Shown: piece by piece, positions 35,400-43,615 of the stretch
How the letters are laid out: the number at the start of each line of letters is the position of its first letter
Position numbering within the stretch: the stretch's first letter is position 1
Source: Peterkaempfera bronchialis
GTDB lineage: Bacteria; Actinomycetota; Actinomycetes; Streptomycetales; Streptomycetaceae
NCBI RefSeq assembly: GCF_003258605.2
Contig: NZ_CP031264.1
Span: forward strand, 6,130,232-6,194,231
DNA length: 64,000 bases
Direction of reading: 5' to 3'
Program-made: the position numbers and the translations under genes
The notes under the pieces: generated by a model
Seen by the model: only the letters and a program-made list of their open reading frames with translations
Told to the model about the DNA's origin: nothing
Database searches by the model: none

Positions 35400-35426
35400 C
35401 CCCGGCCGCCGGCGCGGACTGACCCC
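35381..35426. repeat. 23-bp tandem duplication including a stop codon
   Basis: Unit at 35381-35403 is repeated exactly at 35404-35426, with eight bases of a third copy. The first copy holds the last codons and TGA of the preceding gene, so a second TGA lies in the copy. Confidence 0.92.
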
Positions 35427-35447
35427 GGCCGCCGCCTGCAGCCGGGG
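35423..35447. terminator. Candidate stem-loop terminator between convergent genes
   Basis: CCCCGGC (35423-35429) pairs with GCCGGGG (35441-35447). It lies just before the 3' end of the SDR-like gene and could serve both convergent genes. Confidence 0.45.
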
Positions 35448-35457
35448 CCCCCGAAGG

Positions 35458-36936
35458 TCACCAGGGGGAGGGCGCGTAGTCCTTCAGGAAGCAGCCGTGG
35501 AGGTCCTCGCCCTGCTCGCCCCGGACGATCGGGTCATAGACCCGGGCCGCCCCGTCCACCAGGTCGAGGGGGGCGTGGAAGCCCGCGTCGGCGAGCCGCA
35601 TCTTGTCCGGGTGCGGGCGCTCGTCGGTGATCCAGCCGGTGTCCACGCTGGTCATCAGGATGCCGTCGGTGAGCATCTCCTGGGCGCTGGTGCGGGTGAG
35701 CATGTTCAGCGCGGCCTTGGCCATATTGGTGTGCGGGTGCCCCGGGCCCTTGTAGCCCCGGCTGAACTGGCCCTCCATGGCGGAGACGTTCACCACGTAC
35801 TTGCGCCGCGCCGGTGACGCCGCCATCGCCGGACGCAACCGGCTGACCAGCACAAACGGCGCGGTGACATTGCAGAGCTGGACCTCCAGCAGCTCCAGCG
35901 GGTCCACCTCGTGCACCCGCTGGCTCCAGCTGTTCACCGGGTCCAGGTCCGGCACCAGGCCGCCCGCGTCCACGGCGGTGCCCGCCTCGATCCGGGCGGG
36001 CGAGGCGGACCCGCTGGTCAGCGCCAGCGCGGTGATCGCCTGCGGGGTCAGCGTGCCCTGCCCCGGGCGGCGCGGACCGGGCAGCGCCGGGTGGTTGCCG
36101 GCACCGAAGCGGCCGATCACCAGCGACTCCGGCAGCTCACCGGCCGGCAGCGGCGCGGACTCGGCCGCGATCAGTTCCTCGTACGCCTGCGGGGAGCGGC
36201 GCACGGTCTGCGCCGCGTTGTTGATCAGGATGTCCAGCGGGCCCTGGGCGCTCACCGAGTCGGCCAGCGCGATCACCTGCGCGGGGTCGCGCAGGTCGAT
36301 GCCGACGATCCGCAGCCGGTGCAGCCACTCCGCGCTGTCGGGCATCGCCGTGAAGCGGCGCACCGCGTCGTTGGGGAAGCGGGTGGTGATGGTGGTGTGG
36401 GCGCCGTCGCGCAGCAGCCGCAGCGCGATGTACATCCCGATCTTGGCGCGGCCGCCGGTGAGCAGCGCCCGGCGCCCGGTCAGGTCGGTCCGCGCGTCGC
36501 GGCGGCTGCGGTTCTCGGCGGCGCAGGTCCGGCAGAGCTGGTGGTAGAAGGCGTCGACCTCGGTGTACCGGCTCTTGCAGATGTAGCAGGAGCGGGGCCG
36601 CCGCAGCACCCCGGCGACCTCGCCGCTGGTGCTGGTGGTGAGCGGCAGGCCCTGCGTCTCGTCGTCGATCCGGCCCGCCGCGCCGGTGGCGGTGGCCTCG
36701 GTCACCGCCCGGTCATGGGCGGTCTTGGAGGCGCGGCGCTCCTGCCGGCGGCGCTGCTTCACCTCCCGGTAGATGCCGGCGGTGGCCTGGCGCACGGCGA
36801 CCGCGTCCGGATGGTCCAGCGGCAGGTGCTCCAGCTCCGCCAGCACGCCGAGGCAGATCGCCATGCGCTCCGGGTCGATGCCCGCAGGCTCCTGCTGCGG
36901 CGCCGCCGCGCTCCGGACGTCCTCGCTCGCTGTCAT
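35458..36936 (-). CDS. SDR-family oxidoreductase-like protein with zinc ribbon
   Basis: A 492-residue protein from ATG 36936; GTG 36957 is seven codons longer and equally possible. The N-terminal ~110 residues are helical and basic. A four-Cys zinc-ribbon-like element follows (SCYICKSRY ... LCRTCA). The C-terminal ~340 residues are a Rossmann short-chain dehydrogenase: TGGRAKIG (nucleotide-binding), DILINNAAQT, VVNVSAMEG (Ser). The position of the catalytic Tyr in YxxxK reads TNMAK, so the Tyr is replaced by Thr. Either the substrate chemistry differs or the protein is regulatory. A Crp-like site lies 190 bases upstream. The exact function is unknown. Confidence 0.82.
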   Translation of the reverse strand: MTASEDVRSAAAPQQEPAGIDPERMAICLGVLAELEHLPLDHPDAVAVRQATAGIYREVKQRRRQERRASKTAHDRAVTEATATGAAGRIDDETQGLPLTTSTSGEVAGVLRRPRSCYICKSRYTEVDAFYHQLCRTCAAENRSRRDARTDLTGRRALLTGGRAKIGMYIALRLLRDGAHTTITTRFPNDAVRRFTAMPDSAEWLHRLRIVGIDLRDPAQVIALADSVSAQGPLDILINNAAQTVRRSPQAYEELIAAESAPLPAGELPESLVIGRFGAGNHPALPGPRRPGQGTLTPQAITALALTSGSASPARIEAGTAVDAGGLVPDLDPVNSWSQRVHEVDPLELLEVQLCNVTAPFVLVSRLRPAMAASPARRKYVVNVSAMEGQFSRGYKGPGHPHTNMAKAALNMLTRTSAQEMLTDGILMTSVDTGWITDERPHPDKMRLADAGFHAPLDLVDGAARVYDPIVRGEQGEDLHGCFLKDYAPSPW

Positions 36937-37482
36937 CCCCGCTGCCGCTTCCCTCACTCGTCTGGACCACCGGGCTCGTCTGTACCAGCGGCTTCCGGCG
37001 GAACTCTACGTACCGGGGGAGCGGCCTCCAAACCGGGACCGGCGCCCTGACCGCCGGGGGGCGCGCTGCGCCGCGCTCGGCCGGACGCGGTTGGGTGGCA
37101 GCGGGCGCCACCCTGCCCGCACCCATGTGACGTGCGTCACTGGAGGGCGTCCGGCAACGAAGCGCCGTAGTGGACGACGGAAGGTGACATTCATCAGCGT
37201 TCCCGTGCGAATCGGACATCCGGTGAGCGCCCCCGCTCTCGCCGGTCCCGGTGGTCCGTGGCGGACCCGCGCACCTCCGGCCGGGGCGGGTTCCTGACGT
37301 CCGTTCGGGTGCCCGCCGGGCCTCCGCCGGGTGCGGTCTGCATGCCCGCGCGCCCGCCGCAAGACCCTTTCCCGGCTACGGAGCGGCGTAGTATCCGGCG
37401 CCTTTGCCGCTGGTCAGGGCCGTTCACACAATGGCCGGGCCCGAGGGCCGAACACCGGACCGGACATCGAATGAGGTCACCC
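36937..37482. other. 546-bp intergenic region between divergent genes
   Basis: Lies between the SDR-like gene (minus) and the CAP gene (plus). The only clear element is the Crp-like palindrome at 37127-37140. I see no convincing gene or riboswitch fold; short GTG-started frames here lack a ribosome-binding site and coding character. Confidence 0.6.
37127..37140. promoter_or_regulatory. Crp-like binding site
   Basis: GTGACGTGCGTCAC matches the streptomycete Crp pattern GTG-N6-GNCAC exactly and is a near-perfect palindrome. It is 190 bases before the SDR-like gene and 343 bases before the CAP gene, so the target is uncertain. Confidence 0.5.
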
Positions 37483-38115
37483 ATGACGAAGCATCGCCGG
37501 AGCACCCTTCGCCGCAAGATAGTCATCGCCGTCGTCACAGCGGTGGCGGTGGGCACTCCCACGGTCGCGGTCGCGTCCGACAGCTGGGGTGGCGGCCATC
37601 CCTGGCACGGCCGGTGGCAGGACCACTCCCCGGCCGGCTGGGGCAAGGGCCGGCCGAGCCCCCGGCCCACGGCCCCGCCGTCCAGCGCGCCGACCCCCGC
37701 TCCCACGCCCACTCCCGCTCCCACGGGTACGGCCTCCTCCGAGCCCGCCGCGCGGGTGGTCGCCCTGGTCAACGCCGAGCGGCAGAAGGCCGGCTGCGGC
37801 GCGCTGACCGTGAACGCCAAGCTCACCGCCGCCGCCCAGGCGCACAGCAAGGACATGGCCGACCACCGGTCCATGTCCCACACCGGTTCCGACGGCTCCT
37901 CCCCGGGCGACCGGATCACCCGGGCCGGGTACAGCTGGTCCTCGTACGGCGAGAACATCGCCTATGGCTACAACACCCCCGAGAGCGTGATGGCCGGCTG
38001 GATGTCCAGCCCCGGCCACAAGCGGAACATCCTGGACTGCTCCTTCAAGGAGATCGGTGTCGGTCTGGCACAGCCGGGCGACTACTGGACGCAGGACTTC
38101 GGCTCCACCCGATAG
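37483..38115 (+). CDS. Secreted CAP-domain (SCP/PR1-like) protein
   Basis: A 210-residue exported protein. ATG 37483 is preferred over 37471 because GAGG sits six bases before it. A signal peptide (KHRRSTLRRK then IVIAVVTAVAVGTPTVAVA, cleavage near residue 28) is followed by a His/Gly/Trp-rich stretch and a Pro/Thr linker. The CAP domain fills the last ~125 residues: VVALVNAERQKAGC, LTAAAQAHSKDMA, MSHTG, SYGENIAYG, VMAGWMSSPGHKRNIL and IGVGLA. The conserved His/Glu cavity residues are present. CAP proteins of actinobacteria act outside the cell, with proposed lipid-binding or peptidase roles; activity is not settled. An 11-base repeat array follows the stop. Confidence 0.92.
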   Translation: MTKHRRSTLRRKIVIAVVTAVAVGTPTVAVASDSWGGGHPWHGRWQDHSPAGWGKGRPSPRPTAPPSSAPTPAPTPTPAPTGTASSEPAARVVALVNAERQKAGCGALTVNAKLTAAAQAHSKDMADHRSMSHTGSDGSSPGDRITRAGYSWSSYGENIAYGYNTPESVMAGWMSSPGHKRNILDCSFKEIGVGLAQPGDYWTQDFGSTR

Positions 38116-38118
38116 CAG

Positions 38119-38162
38119 CCGGGGATCGGCCGGGGATCGGCCGGGGACCCGCCGGGGATCGG
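38119..38162. repeat. Four 11-bp tandem repeats after the CAP gene
   Basis: Units CCGGGGATCGG at 38119, 38130 and 38152 and a variant at 38141. One helical turn apart, so they could be protein-binding sites, or simply slippage repeats. Confidence 0.88.
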
Positions 38163-38311
38163 TCGGTGGCGGGCGGATGTCAGTGGCTCGTGCGAACCTT
38201 CGACTGTCGCGATCTTGTGACCGGAATGCGTGTGCGAGCAGTACGGGAGTGGGCAAGAGTCCTGTGAACGGCATCCATCCGCCACCGACCGATTCGGGAG
38301 TCCGCCACGCC

Positions 38312-38668
38312 ATGAACCTCCTGCACGCCGGCCAGACCCGCCACCGGGTCCGCCCCGTTCCCACCCTGCCCGCCGGCACCGAGGAGGTGCTGGCCGTGGT
38401 CGCCGATCCGCAGCGGCCGGTCCACCTGGTGGTCACCGCCGGGCGGGCGGCCTGCCGCCGCTTTGTCTCCTGGCAGCCGTGGGATCCGGTGACCCGCACC
38501 GGCAACTGCTACCACGCCCTGTCGGCTCCCGTCTGCGACGCCCTGCTGGAAGCCGGGCTGATCACGCTCGGTCCGGTGGTGCAGGATCCGCAGCGCCAGG
38601 TGCAGACCATCGGGCTGACCGAGACAGGCCGTTGCTGCTGGGCCCGCCCGGCGGTCCACGCCGCCTGA
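38312..38668 (+). CDS. Small conserved-looking actinobacterial protein, unknown function
   Basis: A 118-residue soluble protein; ATG 38312 has CGGGAG eleven bases upstream. The pattern is strand-rich: EEVLAVVADPQRPVHLVVT, RRFVSWQPWDPVTRTGNCYHAL, VCDALLEAGLITLGP, VQTIGLTETGR. The last part looks like the wing of a winged helix (a helix then two strands), so a small DNA-binding or regulatory protein is possible, but no family is recognised. It stands alone between the CAP gene and the DUF5709 gene. Confidence 0.7.
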   Translation: MNLLHAGQTRHRVRPVPTLPAGTEEVLAVVADPQRPVHLVVTAGRAACRRFVSWQPWDPVTRTGNCYHALSAPVCDALLEAGLITLGPVVQDPQRQVQTIGLTETGRCCWARPAVHAA

Positions 38669-38872
38669 TGCACCGTCAGTGAGTCGACCGGCCGGTCCGT
38701 CCGGTCGGCTTCCGGCACCGGCCCGTGGTGGTTGCGCGGGCCCGGGGCCGACGGCGGGCGCACCGGCCGCCTTGCTCCGGACCGGTCGCCTTGCCCCAGC
38801 CGCCGAGCGGGGACATGATCGAAGTGGGCTGTCCGTGCGGATCGACGCCAGGTGCGTGAACGAGGTGCAGCT

Positions 38873-39331
38873 GTGAGTGAGAACACGATGGGCGACGAGG
38901 TCTACCAGCCGCAGGGCGACGACGTGGTCGAGGACGCGGGTCCCCTGGAACCCGAGGACACCCTGATGAACCGGGGCGTCGGGCAGGTCCTGGACGAGGG
39001 CTACTCACCGCCGGAGCGCCCCCTCGCCGTGGACGAGTGGGGCACCACCGCCGAGGAGCAGCGCAGCGGCGAGACCCTGGACCGGCGGCTCGCCCGCGAG
39101 GTCCCCGAGGTGGCGGCCCCCAACGGGGACGGCCTCGGCGACACCGTCGGCACCGACGGTGAGCTGCTGGACGAGGAGGTCGGCGACCTGCGCGCCGGCC
39201 GGCTGGTCGCCCAGGACGAGGGCGCCCACCCCGACACCGACTCGGAGCTGTTCGCCAGCGACGTCGGCATCGACGGCGCGGCGGCCTCCGCCGAGGAGGC
39301 CGCGGTCCACGTCGTCCCCGACGAGGAGTAG
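38873..39331 (+). CDS. DUF5709 protein
   Basis: A 152-residue, very acidic protein from GTG 38873 (GAGG seven bases upstream). The start, MSENTMGDEVYQP, and the block LEPEDTLMNRG then LDEGYSPPERP are characteristic of DUF5709, a family seen across actinobacteria. The middle has RRLAREVPE and the C-terminus Asp/Glu/Ala-rich repeats ending in VVPDEE. It is probably largely disordered and cytoplasmic. The role is unknown; many such genes are stress-related, which the sequence does not prove. It is 48 bases before hemC on the same strand, but hemC has its own likely promoter. Confidence 0.85.
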   Translation: MSENTMGDEVYQPQGDDVVEDAGPLEPEDTLMNRGVGQVLDEGYSPPERPLAVDEWGTTAEEQRSGETLDRRLAREVPEVAAPNGDGLGDTVGTDGELLDEEVGDLRAGRLVAQDEGAHPDTDSELFASDVGIDGAAASAEEAAVHVVPDEE

Positions 39332-39379
39332 CCGCGCGCCGCCCGCATGGCGCGGGCCGACCGCTCTAGGGTGTGGCGC

Positions 39380-40315
39380 ATGCCCTCCGCCGAGCTGATC
39401 CGCATCGTCTCCCGCTCCTCCCCGATGGCGCTGGCCCAGGTGGAGCGGGTCCGCTCCGAGCTGGCCGCCCGGCACCCCGGGATCCGTACCGAGGTGGTGC
39501 CGGTCACCACCTCCGGCGACCGCTGGACGGGCGACCTCGCGGCGCTCGGCGGCAAGGGCGCCTTCACCAAGGAGGTCGACGCGGCGCTGCTGGCGGGTGA
39601 GGCCGACCTGGCGGTGCACTGCGTCAAGGACATCCCCGCCGACCGGCCGCTCCCCGCCGGTACGGTCTTCGCCGCCTTCCTGCGGCGCGACGACGTACGC
39701 GACGCGCTGGTGCACCCGGGCGGACTGACCCTGGACGAGCTGCCGGCGGGCACCCGGGTCGGTACCTCGTCGGTGCGGCGGATCGCCCAGCTCGCGGTCT
39801 CCCATCCGCAGCTGGACTGCGTGCCGATCCGGGGCAACGCCAACCGCCGCCTGGAGAAGCTGGACGCGGGGGAGGCCGATGCGCTGCTGCTGGCGGTCGC
39901 CGGGCTGCGGCGGATCGGCCGGGAGGACCGGATCAGCGAGATCCTGCCGGTGGAGACGATGTGCCCGCCGGTCGGCGCGGGCGTGCTCGCCCTCCAGTGC
40001 CGGGAGGCGGACACCGCCACCATCGACCTGGTCTCCGGCCTCGGCGACCCCGACGCCTGGCGGGAGACCACGGCGGAGCGGATGCTGCTGCACGTCCTGC
40101 AAGGCCACTGCAACTCGCCCATCGCGGGGCTGGCCCGGGCCGAGCGCGACGGCCGCCTCTCGCTGCGGGCCCGGGTCTTCAGCCCGGACGGCAAGACGGT
40201 GCTGGACGCCCATGAGTGGGCCGGTCCGCTGGACTCCGCCACCCTCGGCACCTCCGTGGCGGTGGCCCTGCTGCGCCAGGGCGCCCGGGAAGTGATCGAC
40301 GCCATCCCGCACTGA
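39380..40315 (+). CDS. hemC: Hydroxymethylbilane synthase (porphobilinogen deaminase)
   Basis: A 311-residue enzyme that joins four porphobilinogens into hydroxymethylbilane in tetrapyrrole synthesis. Seen motifs: [17 protein letters not shown] with the catalytic Asp84, [12 protein letters not shown], and the dipyrromethane-cofactor Cys in [11 protein letters not shown] (Cys244). The usual local motif is closer to GGCxxPIG, so this is a divergent member, perhaps a second copy beside a heme-cluster hemC elsewhere. No other heme gene is near. TAGGGT at 39366 lies eight bases before the ATG, suggesting a nearly leaderless transcript. ATG 39380 is preferred over 39347 for homology to the family start ([15 protein letters not shown]). 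Confidence 0.9.
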   Translation: MPSAELIRIVSRSSPMALAQVERVRSELAARHPGIRTEVVPVTTSGDRWTGDLAALGGKGAFTKEVDAALLAGEADLAVHCVKDIPADRPLPAGTVFAAFLRRDDVRDALVHPGGLTLDELPAGTRVGTSSVRRIAQLAVSHPQLDCVPIRGNANRRLEKLDAGEADALLLAVAGLRRIGREDRISEILPVETMCPPVGAGVLALQCREADTATIDLVSGLGDPDAWRETTAERMLLHVLQGHCNSPIAGLARAERDGRLSLRARVFSPDGKTVLDAHEWAGPLDSATLGTSVAVALLRQGAREVIDAIPH

Positions 40316-40552
40316 GCCGCCGCGAGCCCCGCACGGGAAGCCGTCGCCGTCGGGGGTGCCCGGTTCCGGGTTGCGCATGGAGCCGTTGGGCGGTGGGCCG
40401 GTGCAGGCAGGCAGCCAAATCCTCGCGCTCGACCGCATCCCACCGCGTGGGGGTCGGAGTCGGGGGGTCGGGTAGTCCGGGGTGTGGTCGGCTTCGTCGT
40501 GCGGGGCCGTTGAGGTGGGGTGGCCCGGGGTGGTCGGCGCTGTCGCGTGGGG

Positions 40553-40987
40553 TCAGTGTCGTGGGCAGCCGGCCCCGTTGCCGTCGAGGTCGCCGTCCCG
40601 GTCGCCGTCGGCGCTGCTGCTGCTGCTCGCGCCGCCATCCGGCCCGCCGCCCCGCCATGCGGGCCCGCGCCGGTCGGGGTTGCGGGCGGGGATGTGGTCG
40701 GCGCTGCCGCGCCGGGTCGGTGCGGGGGCCGGGTCGCGTCTGCGGTCGTACAGGCGCATGGCGAGCCCGGAGAGGATGACACCGCCCGACAGCGGCAGGG
40801 CGTGCTCCAGGGCGAGCCCCACGGCCAGCAGGGCGAGCGCCGCGCCCAGCAGCAGCCAGGTCCTGCCGTGCCGGTACTCGCGGGGGCGGCGGGGGCGGCC
40901 GGTCGCCAGACCGTGCGCGAAGCGCGGATCCTCGCGCTCCCACTCCCGTTCCAGGTCGTCCAGGGGGCCTTCGTCGAAGCGGGCCAT
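40553..40987 (-). CDS. DUF3040 membrane protein
   Basis: A 144-residue protein with the DUF3040 layout: a basic/acidic N-terminus (MARFDEGPLDDLEREWEREDPRFA), then two membrane segments (TWLLLGAALALLAVGLAL and LSGGVILSGLAMRL), and a Gly/Asp/Ser-rich cytoplasmic tail. It is an inner-membrane protein of unknown function found widely in actinobacteria. It is alone, convergent with hemC across a 237-base gap (40316-40552) in which I see no gene. Confidence 0.85.
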   Translation of the reverse strand: MARFDEGPLDDLEREWEREDPRFAHGLATGRPRRPREYRHGRTWLLLGAALALLAVGLALEHALPLSGGVILSGLAMRLYDRRRDPAPAPTRRGSADHIPARNPDRRGPAWRGGGPDGGASSSSSADGDRDGDLDGNGAGCPRH

Positions 40988-41199
40988 GACACCTCCGTCG
41001 CGATGCCGACCGCGGGCGGGACGCGCCTTCCTGACCCCTCGTCAGGGACGCCCGCTCGTGCGGGAGTACCGGCGCCCGTCAGTGTCACCGCCCGCGGTCT
41101 CCCCCAGCCTCGTCGGTGCCCAGGGGAGCCGCCATGGGGCGCGGCACCCATATTGACCGGCGGCGGACCCGCACTCCCGGTCCGCCGCCACCCGGGGCC

Positions 41200-41811
41200 T
41201 CAGCCGCCCAGCAGCTCCCGGTAGCCCGCGATCATCGCCCGCAGGCCGATCTCGAACGCCTGGTCGGCCCGCCCCCGGTCGGCGGGCACCGCGGCCAGGG
41301 CGGCGGCCAGCCGGGGGGTGGTCTCGGTGGTGACGGCGTCGACCATGACCGGCGGGGCGGCCAGGTCGAGCGCCGACCCCAGCAGGAAGCTCTCCAGCGC
41401 GGTGATGACGCCCATCACCTGGTCCGGCGCGAAGCCCGCCTGCTCCAGGACGGCCACGGCCCGCTCGTAGATGGCGTGCATGAACGGTTCGGAGAGCGGG
41501 GCGGTGGCCAGCAGCCGGACGATGCCGGGGTGTGCGGCGAAGGCGTCGCGGTAGGCGTGCGCCCAGGCGGCGAGGGCCTGGTCCCAGGGCAGGTCCCAGA
41601 CGTGCTCGTCGCCGATCTGCCGTACCAGCTCCTGCCGCATCATGGCGACGATCTCCGCCCGGCCCGCCACATGGTGGTACAGCGCGGAGGGGCTGACCCG
41701 CAGGGTGCCGGCCAGCGCCGGGATGGTGAGGTCCCCCGAGTCGTCCACCAGCCGCATCGCGGCCTCCACGATCCGCTGCCGGTCCAGCAGCGGTGTCCTC
41801 GGCCTTGCCAC
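41200..41811 (-). CDS. TetR-family transcriptional regulator
   Basis: A 203-residue repressor-type protein. GTG 41811 is chosen because GGGGG lies five bases upstream; the longer start would have no site. The HTH is near residues 25-48 (TIPALAGTLRVSPSALYHHVAGR), typical of TetR, with a C-terminal ligand/dimer domain (AFEIGLRAMIAGYREL). It is divergent from the amidohydrolase-permease unit. The shared 136-base region holds palindromes with AACCGAAT half-sites, so it most likely represses that unit and itself. The ligand is unknown. Confidence 0.9.
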   Translation of the reverse strand: MARPRTPLLDRQRIVEAAMRLVDDSGDLTIPALAGTLRVSPSALYHHVAGRAEIVAMMRQELVRQIGDEHVWDLPWDQALAAWAHAYRDAFAAHPGIVRLLATAPLSEPFMHAIYERAVAVLEQAGFAPDQVMGVITALESFLLGSALDLAAPPVMVDAVTTETTPRLAAALAAVPADRGRADQAFEIGLRAMIAGYRELLGG

Positions 41812-41843
41812 GTCTGCCCCCTTCGCCCCGTTATGGAAAAGTA

Positions 41844-41860
41844 ACCGAATGTCTTTCAAT
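41844..41860. promoter_or_regulatory. Second, weaker TetR-type half-site region near the tetR promoter
   Basis: ACCGAATG with a poor mirror copy (CTTTCAAT). It shares AACCGAAT with the better site 55 bases downstream and overlaps TTGAAA on the minus strand, a candidate tetR -35. Confidence 0.4.
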
Positions 41861-41898
41861 AAAACTCTTCCGCATCCTGCGGCCGTCCGCCTAACTTA

Positions 41899-41915
41899 AC
41901 CGAATCCGATTCAGT
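41899..41915. promoter_or_regulatory. Candidate TetR operator (ACCGAATC-C-GATTCAGT)
   Basis: Eight-base arms with seven matches around a central C, 33 bases before the amidohydrolase ATG. TAACTT at 41892 is a possible -10 beside it, so binding would block that promoter. Confidence 0.6.
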
Positions 41916-41947
41916 AGCAGCCAGTAGCAGCAGGAGGTCGACCGTCC

Positions 41948-43585
41948 ATGCGGGCCGACACGCTCTTCACCGGGGGTCCGATCCACACCGGAGACCCCGG
42001 CAACCCCCTCACCGACGCCCTCGCCGTCGCCGCCGGCCGGATCACCGCCCTCGGCGCGGACGCGCTCGCCCAGCGCGATACCGGCACCGAGGTCGTCGAC
42101 CTGGCCGGCGGCGCCCTGCTGCCCTCCTGGGGCGACGGCCACATCCACCCGCTGATGGGCGGCCTCGGTCTGAGCGGCGTCCCCGTACGCGACTGCACCA
42201 CCCTGGACCAGGTCGTGGAGGCCGTGCGGCGCTGGGCGGCCGAGCACCCCGAGGCCGAGTGGATCCGCGGCGACGCCTTCGACCCCTGGCTGGCCGAGGG
42301 CGGACTCTTCGACGCGCGCCTGCTGGACGCGGTCGTACCCGACCGGCCCGTGCTGCTGCGCACCATGGACCACCACACCGGCTGGGCCAACAGCGAGGCC
42401 CTGCGCCGCGCCGACTACACCGCCGACACCCCCGACCCGGCGCACGGCGAGATCGTCCGCCGCGCCGACGGCACGCCGCTGGGCACCCTGCGCGAGTTCG
42501 GCGCCCTCGACCCGCTGCTGGCCCTGGTGCCCGCACCGGACCTGGACCGGCAACTGGCCGCCCTCGCCGAGGTCACCAGCCTGCTCGCCGCCGCCGGACT
42601 CACCTGGGTACAGGACGCCTGGGTGGAGTCCGGCCAGGTGGCGGCCTGGACCACCGCCGCCCGGCAGGGACTGCTCCGGGTCCGGGCCGACCTCGCCCTG
42701 CTGCTCGGCCCCGACGGCTGGCGCGACCGGCTGCCCGCGCTGGCCGAGGACCGGGACCGGATCGAGGCCGACGGCGCGGGCCGGCTCACCGCCCGCAGCG
42801 TGAAGTTCTTCGCCGACGGCGTCATCGAGTCCGGCACCGCCGCGCTGCTTGAGCCCTACACCGACTGCCCGCACTCGCACGGCGCCGCCAACTGGACCGG
42901 CGCCGACCTCGCCGACGCCGTCACCGCCGTGGACGCGCTCGGCTTCCGGCCGCACATCCACGCCATCGGCGACCGGGGCGTCCGCCTCGCCCTGGACGCC
43001 CTGGAGGCCGCCGCCCGCCGCAACGGCCCGCGCGACCGGCGGCCGGTGATCGCCCATGTCCAACTGGTCGACCCGGCCGACCTGCCGCGCTTCGCCGAAC
43101 TCGGCGTCATCGCCAACTTCGAGCCGCTCTGGGCGCAGACCGACCCGCTGATGACCGAGCTCACCCTGCCCCGGATCGGCGACCTGCGCGGCAGCCGCCA
43201 GTACCAGATCGCCGCACTGCTCCGCAGCGGCGCCCGGGTATCCTTCGGCAGCGACTGGCCGGTCACCCCCTACCCGCCGCTGGCCGGCCTCGCCACCGCC
43301 GTCACCCGGCAGACCCCCGACGGGCTGCCCGCCGACGGCTGGGTCCCCGAGGAGCGGATCGGCCTCGCCGACGCCCTCGCCGCCTACTCGGCGGGCGTCG
43401 CCCACCAGGCGTTCGAGGACGACCAGTGGGGCGTGCTGCGCCCCGGCATGCGCGCCGACCTGGTCCACCTCGCCGCCGACCCGTACCGGGTGCCCCCGCT
43501 GGAGCTGCCCGGGACCCCGGTGCTCGGCACCTGGCTGGGCGGTGTCCGCACCCACGGCCCGGCCGCCGCCGCGCCCGGCTGCTGA
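41948..43585 (+). CDS. Amidohydrolase family protein (YtcJ-like)
   Basis: A 545-residue metal-dependent hydrolase; ATG 41948 after AGGAGG at ten bases. The N-terminal beta-sandwich strands (ADTLFTGGPIHTGDP, ITALGAD) lead into the TIM barrel. Metal ligands: GHIHP near residue 65, a Lys/Asp region SVKFFADG, HIHAIGDRG, VIAHVQLVDP, and the late Asp in FGSDWPVTPY. Members hydrolyse amides, imides or formyl groups; the substrate is not visible. The gene is 30 bases before an APC permease, suggesting uptake then hydrolysis of an amide or amino-acid-like compound, under the divergent TetR regulator. Confidence 0.9.
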   Translation: MRADTLFTGGPIHTGDPGNPLTDALAVAAGRITALGADALAQRDTGTEVVDLAGGALLPSWGDGHIHPLMGGLGLSGVPVRDCTTLDQVVEAVRRWAAEHPEAEWIRGDAFDPWLAEGGLFDARLLDAVVPDRPVLLRTMDHHTGWANSEALRRADYTADTPDPAHGEIVRRADGTPLGTLREFGALDPLLALVPAPDLDRQLAALAEVTSLLAAAGLTWVQDAWVESGQVAAWTTAARQGLLRVRADLALLLGPDGWRDRLPALAEDRDRIEADGAGRLTARSVKFFADGVIESGTAALLEPYTDCPHSHGAANWTGADLADAVTAVDALGFRPHIHAIGDRGVRLALDALEAAARRNGPRDRRPVIAHVQLVDPADLPRFAELGVIANFEPLWAQTDPLMTELTLPRIGDLRGSRQYQIAALLRSGARVSFGSDWPVTPYPPLAGLATAVTRQTPDGLPADGWVPEERIGLADALAAYSAGVAHQAFEDDQWGVLRPGMRADLVHLAADPYRVPPLELPGTPVLGTWLGGVRTHGPAAAAPGC

Positions 43586-43615
43586 ATCCTGTCCCGTACC
43601 CTCCAAGGGAGACCC

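Noticed and set aside
37207-37297. 30-codon GTG-started frame upstream of the CAP gene
   Set aside because: Pro/Gly-rich, no clear ribosome-binding site and no recognisable coding pattern.
37370-37482. Possible c-di-AMP riboswitch upstream of the secreted CAP gene
   Set aside because: The conserved core and pairing elements expected of that class could not be found.
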